A DNA stretch of 64,000 nt from Phoronis australis (GCA_002633005.1 NMRA01000022.1:1431366-1495365); one strand, 5' to 3'. Positions 1-12,535 are shown, numbered from the stretch's first letter. The notes: a model not told the origin generated them from the letters alone. Program-made: numbers and translations.

Positions 1-260
1 TACAATGTTGGACCACTTTAAAGTAAAAAGTGACATTTAATGCGACTAGAATCTTGGTTTAACACTCATTGCCTGGTTAATTTATACAAACTACCATTGA
101 AAACACAAGATGTCTAAATGTGTTAAAAGATCTATTAACACATTTAGACATCTTGTGTTTTCAATGGTAGTTTGTATAAATTAACCAGGCAATGAGTGTT
201 AAACCAAGATTCTAGTCGCATTAAATGTCACTTTTTACTTTAAAGTGGCCCAACATTGTA
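1..260. repeat. Near-perfect 260-bp palindrome (foldback/MITE-like)
   Basis: Position i pairs with 261-i across the whole stretch, with the centre between 130 and 131. By eye only two pairs mismatch (12/249 and 127/134), so the arms have hardly diverged. The outer end reads TACAATGTTGG. The left boundary coincides with the window start, so the true outer limit and any target duplication cannot be seen. It is either a young foldback element or a library/assembly fold-back at a sequence edge. Confidence 0.9.
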
Positions 261-700
261 TATATAGTAATATGAATTCACTCTTTAGACTTCTCACAAC
301 TAGTCACACACACTTATTCAAGTACGTTCCTCTGTGCCTCCAACTGCTCAGGTGAAGTATCTTCTCACTGGTAGCTGGTTCCATATTGTCAGCCACCATT
401 GTTACTCGAATGTCTCCCATTTTTCACTTGTGTCAGTCACAGCAAAATGCGCGCAGATAGCAAAATGATAACATTAGCCAGTCATGCCACTTCAAAAGTG
501 AAGTTATTGGGACACTGGCGGCTATATAACGTCCACGGAATGACTCTGACCAGTGGTTTTGCATTTGCCTGTAATTGCCAATGAATCTTTCACGTTGACA
601 CTGTCCTCCGCTTTCAACGCCCTGCATCAAAACCACTTGAAGATTCCTAAAGAAATGTTTGTTCAGAATCTATCGTAAAGTAACTATTCCTAACGAATCA
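261..700. other. No supported feature
   Basis: Non-coding by inspection. Short open frames here have no splice context and no recognisable protein. It lies just upstream of the segment duplicated at 46.5 kb. The upstream exons of FReD copy 0 were looked for here and not found. Confidence 0.5.
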
Positions 701-1682
701 GAACATGGTGAAAATTAACCAAAAAGAGGAAAGTTTGCTGACGAAACAACAACTAGAGTCTTGTAAGGTTTGACTGAAGCCCTTGGACCTCAACAGCTAC
801 GGATTTTTCTGAAACACATTTCTGAATCAATGATCAAGTTACTTCATATGCATACAAAAGTGTATACAGTGTTCAATGATAAAATAAAAAAACATCAGAA
901 AGCTTTGTTCTACTCGTAAAAAACAATTGCATTAAAAAAAGTGTTCGAATGATAATATTCAATCGATTCTGGATCCGAGGAATACTTCTGTTCTCGGAAC
1001 ACGACTCGAAAGCTAATCAATTGCATGGCGTGACTCGCATAACCTCAAATGAAATTAATCCATAGTCCCTGTGCCCGGTTGCATGAAACAGTCCCGATTT
1101 ACGCAGTTACATGTACTTCCAGAAGCGTCAATGTGTGTACATGTATGTTGCTACAATGTATGCCGTGAACGCTGACAAATGTTGAAGCCCGGCAGGCAAT
1201 ATGTGTCATGTTGGCGGCATTTACTGACGCAGAACACATACCGTGAACGTCGACACATATTGTCACCCTGACGACAATAAGTGTCGATGTACATGTAAGA
1301 GGTATATATTGTCGTTCTCGGCATCTGTTGCTGAGTGAGACAATGCATGTCCCAACAAGCCGTTCTCGGGTAAGAATTCATTGTAGAAAATTCCTACGCA
1401 GCCTTTTGTAACTAAAAATCAGGAGGGTAAAGACGTTGAAAAATATCGCACTTTTGTGAAAAATACAAGTTTAGGTGATTACACGTGTCCCGATATTGCT
1501 TTTGTGCAGATAATTTGTTTATTAACCAAAGAATATATGGTTCTGTGCGATAAAATAAAATGTTTGTACAAGTGTGAGCCTGGTCATACATGAAATGTTG
1601 TTCGAAACCTGCAGCCCCACACACTCTATCCGGCATATACAACAAGTGAAATGCGGGTGGTATTTCTGTTCATATTTTTCAG

Positions 1683-2290
1683 GCATTCACTATACTGGCA
1701 TTCTGCACATCAGACCCCGTGACAGTCGCAAATCTTTTACCGTCGTCTGCGATGAAGGGTGGGTGGTTATCCAGCGAAGATTCAACGGAAGCGTCGAGTT
1801 CAACAGGAACTGGAATGACTATAAGAATGGTTTTGGTGACGTCGGAGGAGAGATGTGGCTCGGCAATGACAACATTTACTACATCACCCAGCAGGCTCGA
1901 TACAAAATACAATACGTGATGACCACATGGAATGGCACGAGTGTAATACGGGAACATAGTTCATTCGCAACAGCTGATGAGAAAGAGAAATACAAATTAT
2001 ACATATCTGAAAATAATGTTTCAGATCCTGGAACTTCGATGAACCAACTCCACGGGGCTCATTTTTCGACCATAGACCTTGATAATGACGAACTTGGCAA
2101 TACAAATTGCGCAGAAAATGGTGGATGGTGGTTTAAATCGTGTGCACGTGTAGCCTTGAATAGTCATTATCCCACGGGCGGTAATTGTAGGCACAACAGG
2201 ACCAGACAATGCATGAAATATTACAAGTCAGGAGAACATGTACTTTTGAAAAACTCAGTTGTTAAAATACAGAGAATTGGTGTTCATTAA
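1683..2290 (+). CDS. Fibrinogen-related domain terminal exon, copy 0
   Basis: Last exon of a secreted fibrinogen-related protein; the 5' exons are not in the window. A pyrimidine-rich acceptor ends in AG at 1681-1682. The exon opens in phase 1 (residues GIHYTGIL) and runs to TAA at 2288-2290. The frame shows the FReD hallmarks in order: a cysteine before EGWVVIQRR, FNGSVEFNRNW, YKNGFG, GEMWLGNDNI, then the calcium-site type DLDND and the NCA...GGWWF...C disulfide pair. The usual DGGG before the GW is shortened. FReD proteins are typically extracellular carbohydrate or acetyl-group binding lectins of innate immunity; the ligand here is unknown. It differs from copies A and C mainly after the DLDND. 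The upstream open frame from 1574 is intron. No AATAAA was seen close downstream. Confidence 0.85.
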
Positions 2291-2877
2291 AGGATGTCTA
2301 GTGATTGGGCCACGAGAGTCACTTGGGGGTATTCTAGTTAAGAACGAAGCATTAATGAACGACGACATTGCGCTTAGAACCATACTCATTCGATACGAAT
2401 TTTGTCCATTTCCGTGTGACGTTATCATGCATATTACCGACTGCATATAGTAATACCTTATAACTTATTAATAGTACATTATAACGTCGAAGGGCCGAAT
2501 GACGAATATTGTATCGAATCAGCGTGCTTAGAACAACCCTCGTTGTAGCGCTAGAGATTGAAACCCTTAAAATTCTCAGCACCAGTTAAATTGTTAACAA
2601 ACACAACGAAACGAAAGTTTGTCTTTCGTAACAGATTTCGGCAAATTATGAATGAGGAACAAGTTATAGAAGCATGTGGCCTTGAATAGGTTTGCTTCAA
2701 ATAACTAAAAATTATTCTGGTTGCTCAGTTCTACTGTTTACCTATAGTTTTTAGGTATGTTTGTGTAGCTGTTGACTGACTAGCCTGCAACCAACGGAAT
2801 GCTGTTTCTCGAACAGTCTGACTTTCGCCTCAAAATAAGTCTCTGGGTGATTTAGCAGGGTCGGACCGAGGATTTTG

Positions 2878-3000
2878 AGTTAGGTGGAGCCAGGATTTTG
2901 CCCTTCAGACATTCGCACCCACTAACTGTCAAATGTAATTTCGGAGAATTTTAGGGGGCCATGGCCCCCTTGGCCCCCCCTCTAAGTCCGCCATTGCTTA
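2878..3000. repeat. G/C-rich repeat remnant
   Basis: 2953-2980 reads as a G run, CCATGG, then C runs (GGGGGCCATGGCCCCC followed by TTGGCCCCCCC). It lies between two similar 'TGTTTCTCGAA' stretches (about 2802 and 3003), which could be duplicated target sequence around a short insertion. The element type is not identified. Confidence 0.35.
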
Positions 3001-3785
3001 GCCTGTTTCTCGAAGTGTGGTTAAAGCTACAAGTCAGGAAATCAGTCTAACTTAACGCCAAACGACAGTAATTCGCAACCTGCACGGGAGCAGACTAAAA
3101 AACAAAGTCAAACAATCGTATTTTGGCTGTATATTTTTGGACTACAGACCCTTGGAATCTTTTTCGTGGACAGTGGCTATAAACAGAAATTTGCCGTTAC
3201 GCTCTATATAACTATTTTCAAAAAATATTTAACGCTCACTTCAGCAAAAATGCATTACCTGAGAATATACACAACTGCTTGTTACTGAGTTGACTGTTGT
3301 CAATTGCTTCTAGGCTACGGTGCGCTGACAACTACTTGAACAAACTTGCTTTCAGCAATTGCGAAGTGGGACCGCAAGACCACATTTCTGATACAGTTTA
3401 AAATCGCCTTGACGAAAGCTACCCCTGAGACCTGTTTCATGGAGAATCTATTGGCTTTGTCTTTTGAATTTCTGCTAACAACCAGCCCAATAATGGCTTA
3501 GCATAATTCACAAAAACATGAGTCTGAAGCTCACTGAGAAATTTAGTCTAAAACTCGAAGCCAATCGACAGAAGTACGTAGTCCGCTTAACTCGATTAGC
3601 CAGACGATATATGTACATGTAGAGTTTCGAGAAACGCAACCGATATAAAGTCAACTTTTGGCTCTTTGGTGTCAGATATCTGTGTAAGTCAGAAGGCAAA
3701 AACCAATGGTCTCTTCAAGAAACATGCTCTAGGTACATGTATCTAGAGTAATTCGGTGACTGAAGGTATTGCAGGCTTTAAATAG

Positions 3786-3838
3786 GGATTCAACTTTTGG
3801 GATTACCAAAAGTAAGTCCCTAAGTTGAGTCCCTGCTG
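3786..3838. repeat. Small imperfect hairpin
   Basis: AGGGATTCAACTTTTGG pairs imperfectly with CCAAAAGTAAGTCCCT across a 5-nt loop. It carries the same 'GTCCCTAA' type end seen in the foldback at 4444-4540, so it is probably a degenerate relative. Confidence 0.3.
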
Positions 3839-4443
3839 TTGAAAGTAGAATTTTCCGTAACAGAACTAACCCGCTTGAGACGTTTAGCGACAGTGAGCTA
3901 CATGATTTAGATTTTCAAAGGCTTGTGTTTTTACGATAGTTAGAGAGCTTGAAGAGAAGCTGGAGTTGTCGAACAGGAAAGGCGTGATCTCAGCCAATGT
4001 ACTGGTTCGTAGTTCCATCATGAACTGAATTTATCAATTACTTTAGTGCCACGACTTACCCCACGCCTCACTTAATTCCCCGAGCAGACGATTTTAACAG
4101 CGCGTTGGGAAGTGCGGCGACTCCTACCTTAGGTTCTGGTATTCTCACGAGTTCGCTAATTTTTAATTTACATTAGCGTTGGCGGCCACAATCGATCGTC
4201 TGCCCTCTCAACAGCAGTAGAAACTCGAATTCTCAGATAATGCACATTAACAGTGCACTCTACTCGAACAATCATTCAAAAGGTAGAACAGAGGACGTAA
4301 ATGCGACAGGTATTCTCTCGTTGATAATGATTTTCGCCATATTAAGCGATCTTGGCCACGGCGACCATCGGGATTGTTCGGCTTTGGGAACTTACATGTA
4401 CTTCGGATTTAGGGCGCTCCCCAATAAGGACCGAGTGTAGGAC

Positions 4444-4540
4444 CACTTCATGCAACAGTCCTTAAACAAAATCCTTAGAGGGACTTCTGTAACTAGTTTG
4501 GGAACATGGTTCAGTCCCTAATTAGGGACTGTTTCATGCA
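4444..4540. repeat. Short foldback MITE
   Basis: The left end ATGCAACAGTCCTTAA and the right end TTAGGGACTGTTTCATGCAA are inverted copies enclosing a spacer of about 50 bp. A single end of the same kind (GGTTGCATGAAACAGTCCC) occurs at about 1077-1095. The element is non-coding. Confidence 0.5.
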
Positions 4541-5424
4541 ACCTGACACGGAGGGCCAGGTTGCGGGGCGGTGATGATTTCCAGCGATATTTTTCATCAA
4601 TTTGCTGTTTGATTAAGAAATAAAAATGTTTTTTTGTTTGTTTCCAAGCAACAGCCAATAGAAAACACATACCACTGCATATTTCACGGAGCCTGACTAC
4701 GGGCAATATGTAGCTGTACAATGTATCTCATAAACCTCATCAAGGGGCTTCAATAACATTGGCAAATACGTTTCTATGATGATAAAGTCAGTCGATGTCA
4801 ATTTTTAGATACTTTGACTACTGGTGGCCCCTTGGTGGCAGTTTTAATGACTAGAATGCTTTGGTGAAATTTCATGAATTTTGGCCAAAACGTCTCCATC
4901 GAGAAAACAATGGTACATGCATGTTGGGGACCATGTTTCTGTTACGATATTTTGTTTTCTGTCTACTATGAGGACAGCTTTTGATTAATAACGAAACGTG
5001 GTTTACATGTTCCACTCTAGCGTGGTTTTTGTTTTCCACTTCTTACTTCTAATTTGGCCAAAAACTAATTTTATTTACATGCATGTTTTCGAATGAATGA
5101 GTCTAACCTGTGCTGCCGCACCCGTGACAGTATTAGTACTTTGCAACTTGTTCAAACATCTAACCTGTGCCCCCCTCATCTGCTCACTGATGCCCTGGTT
5201 AGGTCCACCTTATTACCTGATAATCATTACATAAAATATATGATGTCACATTAATCCGAGTTTTGTAATTTTTACAGGATGCTAACCGTTTAACTGATTC
5301 GACCCAAATCTGATTCTGTCACTTGTTGTCACACTCCCGTGAAGGATAAAAATGACGTCTCTTTAAACTATTACACGCACAGGCTTCAAAATTTTCATTG
5401 CAGCTAAGGTTTACATCTAGCAAA

Positions 5425-5492
5425 GTGATCTCCGTAAACTTACCTGGGTTGACATACTTACTCCGTACACTTACCTGGGTTGACATCCTTAG
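5425..5492. repeat. Two-copy 31-bp tandem duplication
   Basis: The string ACTTACCTGGGTTGACAT, preceded by CTCCGTA, occurs twice in a row (first near 5429, second near 5460). This is a small recent duplication in otherwise unassigned sequence. Confidence 0.7.
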
Positions 5493-6525
5493 ACACCAAG
5501 ACCTTAAGTTGCACTTGCGCCAAAAAATCATCACTCAGGGAACGGAAACACTGAACTCAGTTCCATAAGTCAACACCCCACCCTCGCCGATCGATCTCTT
5601 CAATCGCCGCCATTTCGCTAGGCCAGGCCAGCAAGCTCCCCGTACATAGTCGCCTTTCGTTCGCTTGATTTTGCGAGATCTCGTTTTGTTTGCTCTGCAG
5701 TTTTACGACCATCCTCAATACACGCCTTCAGAAGGCGCAAAAGTAAGTTATGTAGAAGAACTCGAGGGCCTATTTCCTCTAGTTCTATAGTCAAATGAAC
5801 TGTTGTACACTCCACCGCAGATCGTGTCAATGCTACGGACATAGTTTAACATTTCTTCGTTCGCCATCTCACTCCTTTTTAAATTCATAGTCAAAAAGAC
5901 TTTGCTGAGTTAGATTTTCATTTTCAATACATTCCTGGTTCATAGAAATACCCATCCTAAGACAGCACTAGCGCAGCAATGCTTCGATCCGGTCAGGTTA
6001 GCTCCATCTGTACTCAAGGAGTTTAATTGTACTACACGCCTTGCACACGGGTTATTATCACACAAGAAAGCATGACATTATTTTGTAATATCGGACATCA
6101 GCAGCAATGCCTAGGGAAAATTTATGCTGTTTGATAACTTTCTCGGCTAAATCTCAATCAACGTCCATATTCGAGAGTTGACTGTGTTACGGTCTAAAGT
6201 AAATTTGTTTGGTCACTTACCAAATACCAATTGAATCTCATATGCAAAGAGTTATTTAGTTGCGCAAATTTAAAAAGAATCATCAAAATCGGACAGTGTT
6301 TGAAAAATTTATGCATGTTTTGTCTATGAATTTCATGCATTTTTAATGTTACGAGTGGCCATTTTGAAAATTATAATTTTCAATTGTCAACAGTAGAAAA
6401 GAAATTTATTTTATCAAGTAAGTAATTGCTTAGATATGACTGGGAACAACTTGAGTCACTTTTAGAATCACTTAGATGAAGTTGTGCTTAATCATTGCGA
6501 AATTGTAGGGTTCATCATAAAGCAG

Positions 6526-7788
6526 GCAATCGTAACGAAATTTGTAAATTCTGTGTTTCTTACCCTCACCTACTGTAAAGAAGTTTAAAAATTAAAGTTC
6601 AAACTCTGTCATAAAAAACTGCAGAATATGTTAGCCTAGGCAAAACAGCAAATTATTCGATATCTAAATAAACAAAAAGTTTGGATGTCAACTGGGTTCT
6701 GCTATGTTGAAAATGGGCCTAAAAGGCTAACAAAATGTAGTTTACGTACCCCCAGGTGGAATTCAGTAACACAAATGGTCATTGCAAATGAAATTATTCC
6801 CTTTGAAATAACAAAATGGTGCTGATTATCATCAAAGAAAAATAAATGGCCATACAACATTATGTTACCATGTGATGCAGAAATAGTGATGTAGTATACG
6901 TACTCCCCCCCCCTTGTAGTGTACGTATCCCCATGTTTACAAATGCCATGAAATTAAAATATCATTTTGCAAGTGAACAACAGTGGTCGTAGACAGTTTC
7001 CTTTCTCAAAATGTTAGGTTAAAAGGGTGTTTATTACAATTTCATATGCTTTGATTTAAATATTAGCATTTGCGTAGTGTACGTACCCCTATATTTCAAT
7101 TTATGCCTATTTTCAAAGTACGGAAGATATGCTCATTAATGATGTGCTTTTTATTTTTTCTCTTTGAATTGATTTAGTAAATCAACTAACTCTCAGTAGA
7201 TTCTTACTATTTAGTTACAAACCTGACATGTCATTGAAATGTAGTGTATGTACCCTGTGTAGTGTACGTACCCCGATGTGAACAAATGGCATGAAACAAA
7301 AATATTACAAGGTAAGTAAGCAACATTTGTCACAGACAGTTTCCTCCATTAAAATGCTAGGTTAAAAGGGTGTTAATTACAAATACATTTGTTTCGAGTG
7401 AAATTTTAGCATTTGTGTAGTGTACATACCTCTCTATTTTTACATGTGCCTGTTTTCAACGAATGACAGATACGCACATGTATGCTGTACTTTTTATTTG
7501 TTCTCTTTGAAAAGATTTGGTAAATGAACTAACTCTTAGTAGATTCTAAGTATTTTTTATAAACCTGTCAAATCATTGAAATGTGGGGTTCGTACCCCCG
7601 TGTACTGTACGTACCTTCAACCTCTGTGCTATAAAGTATTGCCCACAAGTATGTTTACATACTGCTGTTCCCATGAACAATACTGATATTTCCAAAATGA
7701 ATCCAGTCTGACAAAAAACAATGGGCATCATCACATTTTGGGCAATAAAATGCCACACAGGACTTGGCTAGTGCTTAACATTCTAGAA
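6526..7788. repeat. 1.26-kb tandem duplication, first copy
   Basis: Nearly identical to 7790-9056 (scattered single-base and one-base length changes by eye). Internally it holds two related subrepeats of about 342 bp, starting near 6916 and 7258. Each opens with TGTAGTGTACGTA(C/T)CCC and contains 'GGTTAAAAGGGTGTT'. Further degenerate GTACGTAC motifs occur near 6744 and 6893. Non-coding; the minus-strand open frame at 7573-7758 is simply repeated in copy 2. Confidence 0.9.
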
Positions 7789-7789
7789 N
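7789..7789. other. Ambiguous base (N) at duplication junction
   Basis: A single N sits exactly between the two 1.26-kb copies (CTAGAA-N-GCAATCG). This is what is expected where an assembler joined overlapping or haplotypic contigs. Confidence 0.95.
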
Positions 7790-9056
7790 GCAATCGTAAC
7801 GAAATTTGTAAATTCTGTGTTTCTTACCCTCACCTACTGTAAAGAAGTTTAAAAACTAAAGTTCAAACTCTGCCATAAAAAAACTGCAGAATATGTTAGC
7901 CTAGGCAAAACAGCAAATTATTCAATATCTAAATAAACAAAAAGTTTGGATGTCAACTGGGTTCTGCTATGTTGAAAATGTGCCTAAAAGGCTAACAAAA
8001 TGTAGTTTACGTACCCCCAGGTGGAATTCAGTAACACAAATGGTCATTGCAAATGAAATTATTCCCTTTTAAATAACAAAATGGTGCTGATTATCATCAA
8101 AGAAAAATAAATGGCCATACAACATTATGTTACCATGTGATGCAGAAATAGTGATGTAGTATACGTACTCCCCCCCCCCCTTGTAGTGTACGTATCCCCA
8201 TGTTTACAAATGCCATGAAATTAAAATATCATTTTGCAAGTGAGCAACAGTGGTCGTAGACAGTTTCCTTCCTCAAAATGTTAAGTTAAAAGGGTGTTTA
8301 TTACAATTTCATATGCTTTGATTTAAATATTAGCATTTGCGTAGTGTACGTACCCCTATATTTCAATTTATGCCTATTTTCAAAGTACGGAAGATATGCT
8401 CATTAATGCTGTGCTTTATATTTTTTCTCTTTGAATTGATTTAGTAAATCAACTAACTCTCAGTAGATTCTTACTATTTAGTTACAAACCTGACATGTCA
8501 TTGAAATGTAGTGTATGTACCCTGTGTAGTGTACGTACACCGATGTGAACAAATGGCATGAAACAAAAATATTACACGGTAAGTAAGCAACATTTGTCAC
8601 AGACAGTTCCCTCCATTAAAAGTGCTAGGTTAAAAGGGTGTTAATTACAAATACATTTGTTTCGAGTGAAATTTTAGCATTTGTGTAGTGTACATACCTC
8701 TCTATTTTTACATGTGCCTGTTTTCAACGAATGACAGATACGCACATGTATGCTGTACTTTTTATTTGTTCTCTTTGAAAAGATTTGGCAAATGAACTAA
8801 CTCTTAGTAGATTCTAAGTATTTTTTATAAACCTGTCAAATCATTGAAATGTGGGGTACGTACCCCCGTGTACTGTACGTACCTTCAACCTCTGTGCTAT
8901 AAAGTATTGCCCACAAGTATGTTTACATACTGCTGTTCCCATGAACAATACTGATATTTCCAAAATGAATCCAGTCTGACAAAAAACAATGGGCATCATC
9001 ACATTTTGGGCAATAAAATGCCACACAGGACTTGGCTAGTGCTTAACATTCTAGAA
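7790..9056. repeat. 1.26-kb tandem duplication, second copy
   Basis: Starts GCAATCGTAACG like 6526 and ends CTAGAA like 7783-7788. Differences from copy 1 include a longer C run near 8170 and an extra base in 'AAAAGTGCTAGG' near 8618. Unique sequence resumes at 9057. One more GTACGTA-type motif lies downstream near 9213. Confidence 0.9.
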
Positions 9057-9810
9057 GACCCATCATGTGACAACTGATGTTGCAGAGGCAGGTTCTCTGT
9101 CTCTCAAGACAAGTTGCAACAAACCAACAAGTAGAAGCAGCACAAAACTCGAGACAATCCCGTACATTTGTAACTTAGTCAAAATTTGATTGACTGTGCG
9201 TAGTGTACATTGTACGTATCCCCCAACCAGTACCATTTTTACTGTTTGCAAGTGGAACACTGGGCCTAGCATTGCTTAAACTATTTTAACCAACTGGTGA
9301 ATATATTGAAAACTAGGCAAATAGCACCAATAATGTTTTTGAAAAAAGTAGCTATTTGTCATTTTCTTTTTGTAAGAATCATATTACAAGAGAGGAAGTT
9401 CTCATTATACTGTGTTAAGATATGCAATGTATCATCATCTAGAACAACTTGATCATCACGGTAATAACTTTTCTTACTTTAGTATGTGACACTTCTTCAA
9501 TTTGCTCAAGAACTTGTTAAATTAACAGCTACTGAATTTTTCGAGGGTAGAATTTGACTGTGACCATAAGATGCAGTGAAGGTACCCTTTTGTACAATTG
9601 TGATGCATTAGGCCATAAAATTTTATTTGGTGGTTCTTGTGCAACAATATTTTAGATTACAAACCTGGAATGATGGCACTTTAAAATAACCCAGCTTTTG
9701 CAGTTATATGACAACCTTCATTTTTCTCCAAAAGTGGCCACCGAGTATGGACCTTGATTGTGATTTGCCCTTCTGCTTTCCTTTCTTGTAAATTGTACCA
9801 GCGGGGGTAC
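9057..9810. other. Unassigned spacer
   Basis: AT-rich non-coding sequence between the tandem duplication and duplication unit A. No exon or element was recognised. Confidence 0.4.
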
Positions 9811-11354
9811 TAAGTGTGCACGAAAATCTCAGTATGAACCAATATCAATTTGAACCAATCTCACTGAGGACAAACGCCATGGCCACCATAATCAATTGCC
9901 ATGCACTGACGTCTATACACCTGTAGAAATGTCGGTGCCTATTTTTTAAACATCAAAACAGTGTTCCGTGATTTATGCACCCATTTTCATATCCTGAAAG
10001 TTTGGGGAAGATAGCCAACTAGTGTTTAGTTACTCTTGGGAAAATAACTTGAATGAAAAAACGTTGCAAATCGAAAGGTATGTAGAACAAACTTTCGTTG
10101 AAAACAACTTCGACGGCCGATAATAGAGTGCGGTCTGTTTTAATGAAAGGTTGGATGCATTCGATAGAGGGCGACATTAGTTAGCCATCGCTCAAACGAA
10201 AAACACGACAAATCGAGGTTCTGAGGTTGAAAACCTAAAATACAGGGAAAGTAAGTGGCATATTCCATTAAAACAACTTGAGATAAAGCCTTTTTTAATA
10301 CGTTTACATAACGTCCAATATGGTATTGACTATTTGCCTGCGAGTTGTTCGAAAATTATTTAACCTACGGAGTTAGTTTAATCCTATAAAAATGCAAACA
10401 AAATATTTGCCATGTCGATTTTAAGCTAAATGGCACATGCGATCAAGCCAGTAATTACACGATTGTGTAAACTGTTTTTGGTTTACGATATGATCAATAG
10501 CTCCACGCGTTAATCTTAATTAATAGACAATCGTATCAATGTGTATCCTGCATACAGCTGTACCCGCTACACAGGAAATGGTGAGGAAATACAATAGGAT
10601 TACTTTGTAGCAGACAGTATCAATACGGGAATACAGTCGTGTACGTTGGACTTTAAAAGTGTGTTTGCTCACATACTATGTTGGAAAAAGCTTGATGCAT
10701 GAATCTAGGAGGACAAATATTCCACCGCAAATAGGGGTGTTTGAAACTCATGGGTTACTGCATAAATCACCTCTCGGTCTGTGTTCCCAGATCGGTACTG
10801 AAAACAGTCACGTTCCGCATGTGCGTATTGAGCCATTCACTGTTTCATTTTTTTCAACAAAAATTTCACTCGTGCATCACAAAATCTTTTTACACCTACA
10901 AATTATGATAGAATTTTTTTTGCCAGATGCGTTTGACTGTCAAAATAATTATCATACACTGTATTATGTTTTGTAGGTAAAAAGTGATCAATTACTACTT
11001 AATGCAGGTCCAGTTCGGATATTATGATATTAACGGATAATTAACTTGCATCTAAGTACACTTATATGTTTCTAAGCCCTTGGCCGTTAAAAAGTATGTA
11101 CAAACCATTACAAGAAATTGCTGCAAGAGTATACAGAGCTTTGAAAATTAATTGTTATTTTTCTAGGTCAACACTGGAACCATATTCCTCGCAGTTCAAC
11201 TTTAATCTATTAACCTCTACAGTTCAATTCTGGCGTTAGCCGTTGCATTTAAAGGAATCGATACAAGTGAGACAGTTATATCGAAAACGTGAGGATTCGT
11301 ACACACTTGCCGGAGTGTTCTTGATTAATGCACTTTCGCTCAACTCGTCAAAGA

Positions 11355-11651
11355 ATGGCGACTCTCGTTTGGGTTTCAGCGCTTCCTTTGCTTTTTCGAA
11401 TCATACCCCTCTCTCTGGGATCGGCAATTTTCACGGAATTTGACACGGAAGCGACGAGTGTAAGTGGTTGTGAAGGTAACAGAACGTTCTCAGCAGTTGG
11501 CAGGTACACTGAATGTTCACGTGAATGCGCTTTAGACAATAGCTGCGTCACTTTCCTCTTCACCAAAGAAGCCGGTGTAAACAATTGTTACACGTGTAGT
11601 TACTGGAAGGAGGCGTCTTCAAGAACTGGAGAAAATACGCTAGGATGGAAG
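11355..11651 (+). CDS. PAN/apple-FReD protein copy A, exon 1 (signal peptide + Cys-rich domain)
   Basis: First coding exon of the complete gene 11355-15595. The chosen ATG begins MATLVWVSALPLLF, a hydrophobic secretion signal. An in-frame ATG nine codons upstream (11328) is possible but adds charged residues before the hydrophobic stretch. The mature part is Cys-rich: SGC, TEC, REC, NSCVTFLF, NNC, YTC, the spacing expected of a divergent PAN/apple fold, a protein- or carbohydrate-binding module. The exon ends GWK with donor AAG|GTGGGT in phase 0. Joined to 11860-11884, 12536-12571, 13624-13701 and 14994-15595, the frame stays open for about 345 residues. The product is expected to be secreted. 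Copy B (40806-41102) matches closely. The PAN call is by pattern, not by search. Confidence 0.75.
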
Positions 11652-11859
11652 GTGGGTGACATTCATACGCACATGCGTACATTTGTGTAAGTATGCATGC
11701 GTGTATTTGTGGTTGCATGATGGCGTGTTTGTCTGCATGTGCATATGTGCATTTGTGTAAACGTATGTCAGTGCACCTGCACGGGTGCATGAGAATTCAA
11801 AACAAATGCATGTCATGTCATATTAGATGAATCTACTTTAATTTTGTTCCCTCTTCCAG

Positions 11860-11884
11860 GTATTCCAAGATTGTGCAGACGCCG
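11860..11884 (+). CDS. Copy A exon 2, 25-nt microexon
   Basis: Acceptor CTCTTCCAG and donor CCG|GTGCGT bound 25 nt encoding VFQDCADAG (the last codon is split). It continues phase 0 from exon 1 and leaves phase 1, and adds one cysteine to the PAN-like domain. Copy B has the same microexon with the same borders (41310-41334). Conservation of both splice sites in two diverged copies supports a real exon. Confidence 0.7.
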
Positions 11885-12535
11885 GTGCGTATATTTTCCT
11901 TACTGATAATATTGAAAACCAACACGTCACAAACAGAATCAACATGAAATTTCATATTAAAAACAGGCTCTTTGTACTTTACGCATTTCTACGCTTTAAG
12001 TGAGATGCTGTTCAATCTCATACACTTTGATCAATTTTCGCATTTCCATTTTGTTCCAAAAAGAGTTAAGGGTATTTTGAGGTGAAGAGTATAATATAAA
12101 CATAATAAAGACAAACATGTACTGTACAATGTAGGTTGTGTGTTATGAACAATACTAAACTTGTCTTTACTCTAGAACTCCTATCTGTAATGAACTCCAC
12201 ATACTTGTAGGAAAGATGGTATTAATTAAATTTTACTCGCATTACTACACACAAACTTAGAGACTAACATAACTGCATGACTTAGCTTTCAATGATCACA
12301 TTTCTTCAAAGATTTTTGTGAATACAAATTTGATACCCATGACGCCATGTATTCTTAAAACCCTGCTCTTTTCATTAAAAGTCGTAGGACTGGCCACGAC
12401 GGCGCATTGTTTACTGCTTTGTGTGAAATACATGTAGTTCGTCAAAGAGTAAAGTGAAAGTGTTTGTTGACTGTAAATGCATGGCCACGTTCACGTCAGA
12501 TGCAAAGTTTCGCTCTGATAAATGCTTCCTTGCAG

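Larger units (their letters stand above)
700..3730 (+). repeat. Segmental duplication unit '0' (partner in 46.5-56.6 kb)
   Basis: Blocks inside this interval recur in the same order around FReD copy C. About 711-930 matches about 46530-46740 (shared landmark GAGGAAAGTTTGC). The FReD exon and its 3' flank match 48609-49440. About 2690-2820 matches about 50570-50680. About 3300-3730 matches about 56130-56460. The partner blocks are spread by later insertions. The similarity includes intron and 3' flank, so this was a DNA-level duplication and not retroposition. Confidence 0.7.
3840..6525. other. Intergenic, no supported gene
   Basis: Apart from the foldback and the 31-bp duplication, no splice-consistent coding exon or known element was recognised. 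Minus-strand open frames at 5319-5534 and 5618-5842 are not recognisable proteins. Confidence 0.4.

Noticed and set aside
1679-1957. Minus-strand open frame of 92 residues conserved in all three FReD copies
   Set aside because: Antisense shadow of the conserved FReD exon; the same happens at 14990-15268 and 48605-48883.
5319-5878. Minus-strand segments that look mildly coding, including an ATG near 5866
   Set aside because: Frames break after short stretches, with no convincing splice pairs or recognised family.
7573-9026. Identical 61-residue minus-strand open frames in both 1.26-kb copies
   Set aside because: Repeated only because the DNA is duplicated; no splice or domain evidence.
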